Shown in pieces: positions 34,569 to 41,948 of a DNA stretch of 64,000 bases. Position 1 is the first letter of the stretch. Each line of letters opens with the position of its first letter. A program made the translations under genes and the position numbers. Origin of the DNA: Streptomyces sp. NRRL F-6676 (lineage in GTDB: Bacteria > Actinomycetota > Actinomycetes > Streptomycetales > Streptomycetaceae); the NCBI RefSeq assembly GCF_000725625.1, contig NZ_JOHS01000001.1, positions 62,001-126,000 of the forward strand, written 5' to 3'. A model generated the notes under the pieces. The model made no database searches and was not told where the DNA came from. It worked only from the letters and a program-made list of their open reading frames with translations.

Positions 34569-34763
34569 CGGGGTCCCGCGCACTGCACGGTCGAGCAGAC
34601 GTACGGTACCTACCGTCTTTGATGCCGGGAAGCGTCATCAAGGCCGCGCGGGTTCCGGATGCCGGCGGTAGGAGGCGGCCTGAAGCTGTAGCGGATCACG
34701 GTGCCGGTCCACTCGCCGCGGCCACTCGCGACCCGTGCGCCGTCACGCAGCCGGCGCGCGGCG

Positions 34764-34950
34764 CTCACCCCCGGGACAGGCCGTCGGCGGCCAGGGTGGC
34801 GAGGGCGTCGCCGGTCTCCTCGGGTTCGCCGACGCGGCCGAGTGCGGGCTGTCCGGCCAGGACCTGCCGTATCCCGGCGTCGTCCCGCATCGCCCCATCG
34901 TCGAAATCGGTGGTGGTCGACCGGATCCCGGCGTGCACCGCGACTCCGAG
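34764..34950 (-). pseudogene. 3' remnant of a short-chain dehydrogenase gene
   Basis: On the minus strand about 60 codons read as the C-terminal part of an SDR enzyme: HAGIRSTTTDFDDGAM, then GQPALGRVGEPEETGDALATLAADG, matching the family's ALGRVGEPE(D/E)IG element. A stop follows where the final strand with the GGxxL motif should be. The upstream Rossmann fold and YxxxK are missing. The 519-bp gap 34569-35087 otherwise holds a 14-bp palindrome ACGGTACCTACCGT at 34603 and a terminator; I see no intact gene. Confidence 0.55.
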
Positions 34951-35020
34951 GGACGCGTGGCACGGTCGACGTCACCGAGTCGACCGCCCCCACCGTCCTG
35001 GGCCTTCGCGGCGGCACGCG

Positions 35021-35077
35021 CCGTTGGGCATGGTGCCCCGGCGGGGCCGGGGCCGGCCGGGGCACCATGCCCAACGG
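35021..35077. terminator. Terminator at the end of the NRPS-PKS operon
   Basis: A perfect 21-bp inverted repeat (35021-35041 with 35057-35077) with a 15-nt GC-rich loop, 10 nt past the stop codon of the last A-T gene on the minus strand. Confidence 0.85.
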
Positions 35078-35087
35078 GAGCGCGGCG

Positions 35088-36836
35088 TCAGCCCAGAGCG
35101 GGCAGGATGTCGGCCACCGTCTCCGCCCTGATGACGTCGACCGCGCGCACCCGGAGGCCGAACTCCTCACGTATCCGGCTGATCAGCCGGGCCGTGGTGA
35201 GGGAGTTCACGCCGGCGTCGGCCAGTGAGTCGTTCAGCCCCAGATCCTGTCCCACGAGGTCGCGGACCATCGTCAGCAGCACGGCGGCGGGTGAGTGGTC
35301 CTTCTCCTCGTCGCCCCGCCCGTTCCGCAGCAGTTCGGCCAGGGCGGCACGGTCGATCTTGCCGTTGTCGTTGGTCGGCAGGTCGTCGAGGAAGAGGGCG
35401 GCCCGGGGGACGGCGGGGCCGGGCAGACGGGCCGCGGCGTGGGCCAGCAGGGCCTGCTCGGAGCGGGTCGCGCCGGCGGAGGTGGTGAGCGCCGCACCGA
35501 CCTGGCGGACGCCTCCGCCGGTGGTGAAGGGAAAGGCCGCCGCGCTCACCACGCCGGGGAAGGACAGCAGCGCCGCCTCGATCTCGGCGGGCTCCAGACG
35601 GACACCGTCGATCTTGAACTGGTCGTCGAGACGGCCGTGGAACTCGAGCACTCCGTCGGGCCTCATCAGGACGCGGTCGCCGGTCCGGTAGGTCCGCTCC
35701 TCGCCGTCGGCGGCGGGGACGAAGCCCCCGAGGTGGCCGCCCGCGTAGCCGAGGGCGACCCCGGCACCGGTGACCCGCAGTTCGCCGGGCGTCCCCCGGG
35801 GCACCATCTCGCCGGCCTCGTCCGTCACCGTCACCGTACGTCCGCTCAGCGGCACACCGATGGGGATCGCCAGCGGGTCCTCGTCGGCCCCGACGACGTG
35901 GGTGGTGGTGAGGACGCCGGCCTCGGTCGGGCCGTACACGTTGAGCACCCTGGCCGGGAAGTCCGGGGCGGGGGCGGCCCTCAGACGGTCGCCGCCGACC
36001 AGGAGCCACCGCAGCGCCAGGTGCGCGGGCCGGGCCGCTCCCATCACCAGTTCACCGAGGGGGGTGGGCAGGAACATCGAGTCGATCCGCTGGTCGGCGC
36101 ACCATTCGAGGAGGCCCTCGGCGGAGCTGAGAGCCCCCTCGGGGGGCACGACCAGTGTGGCCCCGGTGCCGAGGGCGAGCCAGAGGTCGAGGAGGTGCGC
36201 GTCGAAGCCGGGACTCGCCGCCATGGCGACCCGGTCCTCGTGCGTGGTGGCCAGCCGGGTCGCCAGCCAGCCGATGAGGGTGGTCAGCGATTCCTCGCTG
36301 CCGAGCACGACCTTGGGACGGCCGGTCGACCCGGAGGTGGCGATGGCGTACGGCGCCGGCCCGGCGGCTCCGGCCGTCCCTGCGGCGCGGCCGGTCACGG
36401 CCAGGGCCACCTTCGTGTCGGCGACACCGTGCCGGACGACGCGGTCGCCATGGACGTCCGGGTGGTCGTCGAAGGCGATGAGGTGGCGCGCCGCGGCGGT
36501 GTCGACGATGCTCTCGCGGCGGTGTTCCGGGGGGTTCTGACCGAGGGGCAGGTAGGTCGCGCCCACCTTCGCGAGGGCGAGTGCGGTGACGACGAGCGTG
36601 ACCGAGCGCGGCAGGAGCACCCCGACGATGTCGCCGGGGGACAGGTGCTCGCGCAGGCGGGCCGCCAGTTCCGAGGACAGGCTGTCGACGGTGGCGTAGT
36701 CCCAGACGGCCTCCGGTGTGAGCACGGCGGGTGCCTGCGGGCGGACGCGCGCCCAGTGGGAGAACCAGTCGAGTACGGTCCCGCCCGGTGCCGGAGGCCG
36801 CGGGGTGGCGGGCGCGGGAAGGTGGCTGAGGAGCAT
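35088..36836 (-). CDS. NRPS adenylation-thiolation (A-T) protein, last gene of cluster
   Basis: A 582-residue two-domain NRPS protein. It activates a carboxylic acid, most likely an amino acid, with ATP and loads it on its own carrier. Core motifs seen: A3 ATSGSTGRPK, A4 GFDAHLLDLW (Asp235-type residue present), A5 NVYGPTEAG, A7 YRTGDRV, A8 GRLDDQFKIDGVRLEP, A10 PTNDNGKID with the catalytic Lys. The carrier domain has DAGVNSLTTARL in which Ser takes phosphopantetheine; the family LGGHS is altered to AGVNS. The binding pocket looks mainly hydrophobic, but I do not assign a substrate. It follows the condensation gene by 21 nt. A terminator comes after it. Confidence 0.92.
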   Translation of the reverse strand: MLLSHLPAPATPRPPAPGGTVLDWFSHWARVRPQAPAVLTPEAVWDYATVDSLSSELAARLREHLSPGDIVGVLLPRSVTLVVTALALAKVGATYLPLGQNPPEHRRESIVDTAAARHLIAFDDHPDVHGDRVVRHGVADTKVALAVTGRAAGTAGAAGPAPYAIATSGSTGRPKVVLGSEESLTTLIGWLATRLATTHEDRVAMAASPGFDAHLLDLWLALGTGATLVVPPEGALSSAEGLLEWCADQRIDSMFLPTPLGELVMGAARPAHLALRWLLVGGDRLRAAPAPDFPARVLNVYGPTEAGVLTTTHVVGADEDPLAIPIGVPLSGRTVTVTDEAGEMVPRGTPGELRVTGAGVALGYAGGHLGGFVPAADGEERTYRTGDRVLMRPDGVLEFHGRLDDQFKIDGVRLEPAEIEAALLSFPGVVSAAAFPFTTGGGVRQVGAALTTSAGATRSEQALLAHAAARLPGPAVPRAALFLDDLPTNDNGKIDRAALAELLRNGRGDEEKDHSPAAVLLTMVRDLVGQDLGLNDSLADAGVNSLTTARLISRIREEFGLRVRAVDVIRAETVADILPALG

Positions 36837-36857
36837 GGCAGTCTCTTCCGTCGTCAG

Positions 36858-38201
36858 TTACAGCTGGGCGAGCGGGGCGCCGGGGTGACGCAGGTACGAG
36901 GCGAGGAGCGCGAGGTGGTCCTTGGCGAACGTCTCGACGTCGTCGTGGTCGAAGAAGGCGAGCTGGTAGTCCCACATGATCAGCATTCCCGGTGCGTGAT
37001 CACGGTGGGTGAGGCTCCGGCGGTGGTCGGGCATGAGGACGGCGTCCAGTGCGAACCGTGACGTGCCGTTCGGCATGCCCTCGACGAGATCGACGCGTAG
37101 TCCGCCCAGGTCGAGTGCGGGGAGCGAGGCGTCGTGTGCGCTGAACATCAGGCTGAACAGCGGGTTGTCCAGTCCGGAGGCGGATCTGCGGCCGAGGTCG
37201 CGGGTGAGCCGCTGGATCGGTGCCTGATGGTGCGCGAGGCTGTCCATGAGCTGCTCGGTCAGGTCGTCGAGCAGGTCCCGCGCGGGCCCGGGATGCCGCA
37301 GGTCGAGCCGGAGCGGCAGGGTGTTGACGAACATGCCGACGCAGTCGGTGAACCCCTCCGGGCGGTTGCCGACCGCGGTGCCGACCGTGAAGTCCGGCCT
37401 GCCGGTCCACCGTTTGACGGTCTCTCCGAACAGGGCGAGCAGCACGGTGAACGGGGTGTGGCCGTCCCGCTTCGCCCGCTCGCGCAGCGCGGCGGCCAGG
37501 TCGGCGGGTACCGAGGTGCGCAGTTGCCCGCCGGCGATGCCTTCCGACGTGGAGGGTGCGCCGAAGGGACCGGTGAAGTCGGCTCCGTCGAGCACCGAGC
37601 GGAAGTGGCCGAGCGCCCTGGCGTAGGCGTCCTCGTCGGTGTGGGAGGGATGCCCGAGGTAGTCCACGTAGGAGCGGGAGGCGAGGCGCCGCGGCGGGTT
37701 CCCGCGCACGAGGTCGGCGTAGGTGCCGAAGAGGTCGCGCAGGGTGAGCGCGAAGGACATCCCGTCGTGCACCAGATGGTGCTCCGTTTGCAGCAGCCGG
37801 TGCCGTCCGGGGCCGAGCACGACGAGGAGCCATCGGATCAGGGGCCCCCGGTTCAGTTCGAAGGGCCTGTTGTGCAGTGCGTCCCGGAGGTTCTCCAGCG
37901 CGGCCTCCGGTTCCCGCTCCCCGCTGAGGTCGACGACCTCGATGTCGGGGTCCTCCGGTGCGCCGACCCGCTGCCGGGGCGGGAAACTCCCGGGGACGAG
38001 GTGCAGACGGAGACCGTCGTGCCCGGCGATCACGTGCCGCATGGCGGAGCGCAGTGCCTCGTGGTCGAGGGGGCCGTACAGGTCGAGCGCGGCGGTGAAC
38101 GTGTAGGCACGGCTGTCGGGGAACAGGTCCTCGTGCAGCCACACGATCTGCTGCGAGGGGGTCAGCGGATGGTCGGTGGTCGAGGTTGACGAGAGGGTCA
38201 C
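36858..38201 (-). CDS. Free-standing NRPS condensation domain
   Basis: A 447-residue protein made of one complete condensation domain. It joins an upstream acyl or peptidyl thioester to an amine on a downstream carrier. Seen: C1-like LTPSQQIVWLHEDLFPDS, the catalytic C3 motif HHLVHDG (family HHxxxDG) near residue 140, the latch/bridge region VGTAVGNRPEGFTDCVGMFVNTLPLR near 270 and the final strands. Not fused to any A or T domain, so it must act with partner proteins, most likely the A-T gene just downstream. GTG start at 38201 with GGAGGAG 6 nt upstream; 12 nt after the preceding stop. Confidence 0.92.
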   Translation of the reverse strand: MTLSSTSTTDHPLTPSQQIVWLHEDLFPDSRAYTFTAALDLYGPLDHEALRSAMRHVIAGHDGLRLHLVPGSFPPRQRVGAPEDPDIEVVDLSGEREPEAALENLRDALHNRPFELNRGPLIRWLLVVLGPGRHRLLQTEHHLVHDGMSFALTLRDLFGTYADLVRGNPPRRLASRSYVDYLGHPSHTDEDAYARALGHFRSVLDGADFTGPFGAPSTSEGIAGGQLRTSVPADLAAALRERAKRDGHTPFTVLLALFGETVKRWTGRPDFTVGTAVGNRPEGFTDCVGMFVNTLPLRLDLRHPGPARDLLDDLTEQLMDSLAHHQAPIQRLTRDLGRRSASGLDNPLFSLMFSAHDASLPALDLGGLRVDLVEGMPNGTSRFALDAVLMPDHRRSLTHRDHAPGMLIMWDYQLAFFDHDDVETFAKDHLALLASYLRHPGAPLAQL

Positions 38202-38213
38202 CGTTTTCTCCTC

Positions 38214-39902
38214 CTACTCGCCGGCGAGCGCGAGGCGGCTGAGTGCCGCGGCCGCCCCGGGGTCGCGGGGATGGTCCAGTCGGTGCGCCAGGCCGGCCAG
38301 CCTGGTGTCCGCCGCCGTGCAGTACACGTCCGCGGCGAGTTGGTCCCGCTCGGTGCCGGACTTCGCCGCCCGGCCGAGGGTGAGGGCGGCGGTGAGGAGT
38401 TCGCAGGAGAACCGGCCGGCGGCGATCGTGAGGTCCTGCCGCCTCTCCAGGTCGGCGCGCCGGGGGTGGGCGGCCACCAGGGTGCGGCAGCGTTCGGCGA
38501 ACCACGCGGAGTGTGCGCCGATGTCCGCCCAGTGCCGCTCGTTGGACGGGGACAGGCCCCGCGGGGTGGCCGCTTCGGGCAGGGGCGCGGGGGTGGCGGG
38601 AGCGGAGTCCTCGTACCAGGGGCCGAACACATTGCTCACGGCGTAGAAGTGATCGACGAAGAAGTCCACGCCTCCGGAGACGCGCAGCATGCGCGCGTCC
38701 CGCCAGACCCGTTCCATCCCGTGGCCCGGCCGGCCGCGCGAGGCGAGGCCCTCGTCCGTCTCCAGTCCTCGCGCGGCCAGCAGCGACAGGGTGCGCTCGA
38801 CGACACGCCAGCAGGTGAGGGAGGTGATGTTCTTGGCCGCCATCTGTTCGCGGCGCACCCGCGCCGGATCGCCCGGGGTGAGCAGGCACCAGCGGGCCAC
38901 GGCCTCCTGCGCCATCATGTCCGCGGCGTTGCGGGCCACGATGTCCTGGATCCCGCCGTAGGCGGCGAGCTCGAGTCCGTCGACGCGGCGGCCACGCAGG
39001 AAGTCGCGCGCGATGTCCTGGCACAGCGCCGTCAGCGCGGCGGCGGGTGCCGCGATGGCGTACATCCGGGCACGGACGCTGACGTCGTTGAGCTGGTTCT
39101 GCAACCGCCACTCCTGTTCGGTGCTCAGGGCGGGGTCGACCACGAAGCGGAACGCGCGGGGCACCCGCACCCCGGTGAGGGACAGCGGGGCGTTGGGCAC
39201 ACCCCGCAGGCCCACGAAGGAGTGCGGCTCGCCGACGGCGATGCCCGGCAGGTCGGTGGGCACGAAGAAGAGGCCGACGCGTCCGTCGTCCTCGCCTCCC
39301 ACGATGGTCGCGGAGACCCGCAGCAGGCCCGCCACGGGGGCGTTCTGGATGTAGACCTTCTGCCCGTCCAGGACGTAGTGCGTGCCCTGTTCGTCCAGCC
39401 GCGCGGTGGTGGCGCGCCGCCTGTTCGCCGCGCCGGTGGGTTCGGTGTCGGCGTCGCCGGAGATCATCTGCGCCGCGTCCGCTTCGGCGATGGTGTCCTT
39501 GAGCGGGCCGTCCGGCAGGAGGGGGAGGTAGGCGGAGGAACCGAAGCCCGTGTGCACGGCGACCGACACGGCGGGTGGGACGCTGTGCCGGGCGAGGGCG
39601 CTGATGACGCGGTAGGCGTTGTACGGGGACAGACCGCGGCCGCCGCGGCTCTCGGGCGTGGTGAGCGCGTAGAGTCCGGCGTCCCGCAGGGGTTTGACCC
39701 AGTCGGGGGGCAGGGAGCGCGTCCGCTCGACCTCCGCCACGTCCACGAGGCCGCGCAGCACCTCCGCGGCGTCGTGGACGGCGGCGGTGCCCCTCGCGGC
39801 GTCCTCCTCGTCCTGTTCGGGGAAGTCCGCGAGCAGGGGCCAGGCCGGCCTGCCGCGGTTCAGTTCCTCCAGCAGGCTGCTCGCGTGGTGCACGTCGGTC
39901 AT
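38214..39902 (-). CDS. Acyl-CoA-dehydrogenase-like flavoprotein of the biosynthetic cluster
   Basis: A 562-residue protein with an acyl-CoA dehydrogenase fold (N-terminal helical, middle beta, C-terminal helical domains) plus about 130 extra C-terminal residues. Seen: GDADTEPTGAANRRRATTA in the flavin region, GQKVYIQNAP, and WRDARMLRVSGGVDFFVDHF near residue 410. At the place where most family members have the catalytic Glu of YEGT the sequence is SGGV, so either another residue is the base or the chemistry differs. In such clusters these enzymes oxidise carrier-bound acyl or aminoacyl groups, or build special warheads. Start overlaps the thioesterase stop by 4 bp (ATGA). Confidence 0.88.
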   Translation of the reverse strand: MTDVHHASSLLEELNRGRPAWPLLADFPEQDEEDAARGTAAVHDAAEVLRGLVDVAEVERTRSLPPDWVKPLRDAGLYALTTPESRGGRGLSPYNAYRVISALARHSVPPAVSVAVHTGFGSSAYLPLLPDGPLKDTIAEADAAQMISGDADTEPTGAANRRRATTARLDEQGTHYVLDGQKVYIQNAPVAGLLRVSATIVGGEDDGRVGLFFVPTDLPGIAVGEPHSFVGLRGVPNAPLSLTGVRVPRAFRFVVDPALSTEQEWRLQNQLNDVSVRARMYAIAAPAAALTALCQDIARDFLRGRRVDGLELAAYGGIQDIVARNAADMMAQEAVARWCLLTPGDPARVRREQMAAKNITSLTCWRVVERTLSLLAARGLETDEGLASRGRPGHGMERVWRDARMLRVSGGVDFFVDHFYAVSNVFGPWYEDSAPATPAPLPEAATPRGLSPSNERHWADIGAHSAWFAERCRTLVAAHPRRADLERRQDLTIAAGRFSCELLTAALTLGRAAKSGTERDQLAADVYCTAADTRLAGLAHRLDHPRDPGAAAALSRLALAGE

Positions 39903-40675
39903 CGTTTCCGTCCCTCTTGGTAGTCGTGCACTGCTTCGGTCACCAGGGCGTCGACGGCCGCGCGGTAGGCCTCGGCGTCGTCGCGGAAGGGGAAGTGGCC
40001 GCCGGGCACCTGTCGGTGGGTGAAGCGGGCGGTGTGGGCGGCCCACTGGCGGGCGTGCTCCTCGGGCACGTAGTCGTCCCGGCCGCGCAGGGCGGTGACG
40101 GGCACCGGCCACGGTGTGTCCGGGACGGGGGAGGGCATCCGTGTCTCCAGGACGGTGAGATCGGCACGGAACGCCCGCAACGACAGGCGCAGTACCTCCG
40201 GATCGGCGAGGATCTCCGCCGGCAGCGGGCTGTGCTGCCGGCCGAGCAGGGCCGCCAGTTCCCGGTCGGGCAGGTGCCGGGCGGGCTCCTTGAGAGGGGG
40301 CAGGTGGGGGGCGGGGGAGCCGGAGGCGATGAGGCGGAGGGGCGCGGGTGCGCCCCGGTCGAGGAGCCGGCCGGTCACCTCGTGGGCGGTCAGTGCCCCC
40401 AGGCTGTGCCCGAGGAACACGTACGGTGCGGTGAAGTCGTGCCCGTCCGCCACGGCGGCCGCCAGGGTCTTCATGTCGAGGAGTTCCGGCTCGTCCAGCC
40501 GCACCCCCCGGCCCGGGAGCTGGAGCACGCGGACGGCGAAGCGCGTGCGCAGTGGGTGGAACAGACGGATGTACTCGCCGGCGGAACTGCCGCTGTGCGG
40601 GAAGCAGTACAGGGTGCACGGGTGGTCCTCGCCCGTGCGTCCGGTGAACCAGGGAATGCGGGTGTCGTCACTCAT
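39899..40675 (-). CDS. Type II thioesterase (RifR/GrsT family)
   Basis: Alpha/beta-hydrolase of 258 residues that frees mis-primed acyl groups from NRPS/PKS carriers, or releases the product. Seen: LYCFPHSGSSAGEY at the start, nucleophile motif GHSLGALTAHEV (Ser near 95), RGRDDYVPEEHARQW holding the Asp, and the GGHFPF motif with the catalytic His. Typical length and motif spacing for type II enzymes. The start at 40675 overlaps the MFS stop by 8 bp, and the next gene overlaps by 4 bp. No module carries its own terminal thioesterase, so this one may also release the product. Confidence 0.93.
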   Translation of the reverse strand: MSDDTRIPWFTGRTGEDHPCTLYCFPHSGSSAGEYIRLFHPLRTRFAVRVLQLPGRGVRLDEPELLDMKTLAAAVADGHDFTAPYVFLGHSLGALTAHEVTGRLLDRGAPAPLRLIASGSPAPHLPPLKEPARHLPDRELAALLGRQHSPLPAEILADPEVLRLSLRAFRADLTVLETRMPSPVPDTPWPVPVTALRGRDDYVPEEHARQWAAHTARFTHRQVPGGHFPFRDDAEAYRAAVDALVTEAVHDYQEGRKR

Positions 40676-41948
40676 CTCGTGCCTCTTCCGGCTCGGTCGC
40701 GGCGGGCACGTCGTCCACCGAGCGCAGTTTCCGTACCGGGGACAGAGCGATCGGCAGGGCGGACAGCACACTGCCCAGGGCTGCGAGCAGCAGTGTCGGG
40801 CGCAGGCCGAGGGTCTCCCCGAGCAGGCCGCCGACGAGTGTGCCGGCGGGGATCGTGCCCCACACGAGGAAGCGGATGGAAGCGTTCATCCTGCCCTGCA
40901 TCGCCAGGGGGGTGACGTGTTGGCGCAGGCTGACCTGGCTGATGTTGTACACCGCGACGGCGAATCCGGAGATCGCCAGGCTCAGCACCAGCAGGGGTAC
41001 GGCGCCGGACGGTGTGGCCATCGGCAGGAGCAGCAGCGCCGCTCCCGGCAGGACGGCGGCGAGCAGCAGGGACGTCCCGAAGCCCAGCCGGCGCACCAGT
41101 CCCGGGGTCAGGACCGATCCCGTCACCATCGCCAGGCTCGCCGAGCCGACCACCAGGCCGAAGGTGCCGGGGGACAGCCCGAGCTCGCGCACGGCGAACA
41201 GCACCAGGACGGCCTGGATCATGCCGAACAGGTCGAAGAAGTTGGCGATCGCGGTGCACAGCACGATGGGCCGCAGCAGCGGATGGTTCCACACGTGGCG
41301 CAGCCCCTCCAGGCCGGCGCTCCACGTCGACCGGCCGTCCAGGGCGGCGGGTTCCGGCTCGGCACCGGGCAGCCGCCGCACCAGGACCGCCGAGACCAGG
41401 AACGACACGCAGTCGGCGAGCAGGGCGAGGGGAGCGCTCAGCACCTGCACCAGCAGCCCTCCCAGGGACGGCCCGGCGAACTGTGAGGCGCTCGACGAGG
41501 CCGTGAGGGTGGAGTTGCCCTCGGTGAGCTGCGAGACCGGCAGCAGCTCGGGCAGGACGGACTGGTGGGCGACGTCGCCGAGCACCGTCAGCGCCCCGAG
41601 AGCGAAGGCGAGGAGGAGCAGGACGGCCAGGTGGGGGCGGAGCCACATGAGGAGCGGGACCAGGCCGAGGACGACCGCCCGCGCCACGTCGGTGAACACC
41701 ATGACGTCGCGCCGGCGGTAGCGGTCGACCCAGACGCCGGCGGGCAGTCCGATCAGCAGGAACGGCAGGTACTGCACCGACATCAGCAGACCCAGCTCGA
41801 AGGCTCCGGCATGGAGCACCAGGACCGCCGTGAGCGGGAGGGCGATGACACTCACCTGGGAACCCACCGTCGTGACGGTGTACGCCGACCACAGCAGGCG
41901 GAAGTCCCTGTTCCGTCTGAGGGGCAGCAGGGCGGGGGCAGCGGTCAT
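40668..41948 (-). CDS. MFS transporter, probable product exporter
   Basis: A 426-residue member of the MFS_3 / enterobactin-exporter-like group with about 12 membrane helices. Seen: FRLLWSAYTVTTVGSQVSVIALPL near the N-terminus, the loop motif GLPAGVWVDRYRRRDVMVFTD between helices 2 and 3, and a long central loop around residue 200. It sits inside the biosynthetic operon, overlapping the PKS stop by 4 bp (ATGA) and the thioesterase start by 8 bp, so export or self-protection is the likely role. Confidence 0.92.
   Translation of the reverse strand: MTAAPALLPLRRNRDFRLLWSAYTVTTVGSQVSVIALPLTAVLVLHAGAFELGLLMSVQYLPFLLIGLPAGVWVDRYRRRDVMVFTDVARAVVLGLVPLLMWLRPHLAVLLLLAFALGALTVLGDVAHQSVLPELLPVSQLTEGNSTLTASSSASQFAGPSLGGLLVQVLSAPLALLADCVSFLVSAVLVRRLPGAEPEPAALDGRSTWSAGLEGLRHVWNHPLLRPIVLCTAIANFFDLFGMIQAVLVLFAVRELGLSPGTFGLVVGSASLAMVTGSVLTPGLVRRLGFGTSLLLAAVLPGAALLLLPMATPSGAVPLLVLSLAISGFAVAVYNISQVSLRQHVTPLAMQGRMNASIRFLVWGTIPAGTLVGGLLGETLGLRPTLLLAALGSVLSALPIALSPVRKLRSVDDVPAATEPEEARDE

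Noticed and set aside
34603..34616. ACGGTACCTACCGT as a terminator of the lipoate-ligase gene
   Set aside because: The stem is only 6 bp; an operator remnant is as likely, so it is only mentioned in the pseudogene entry.
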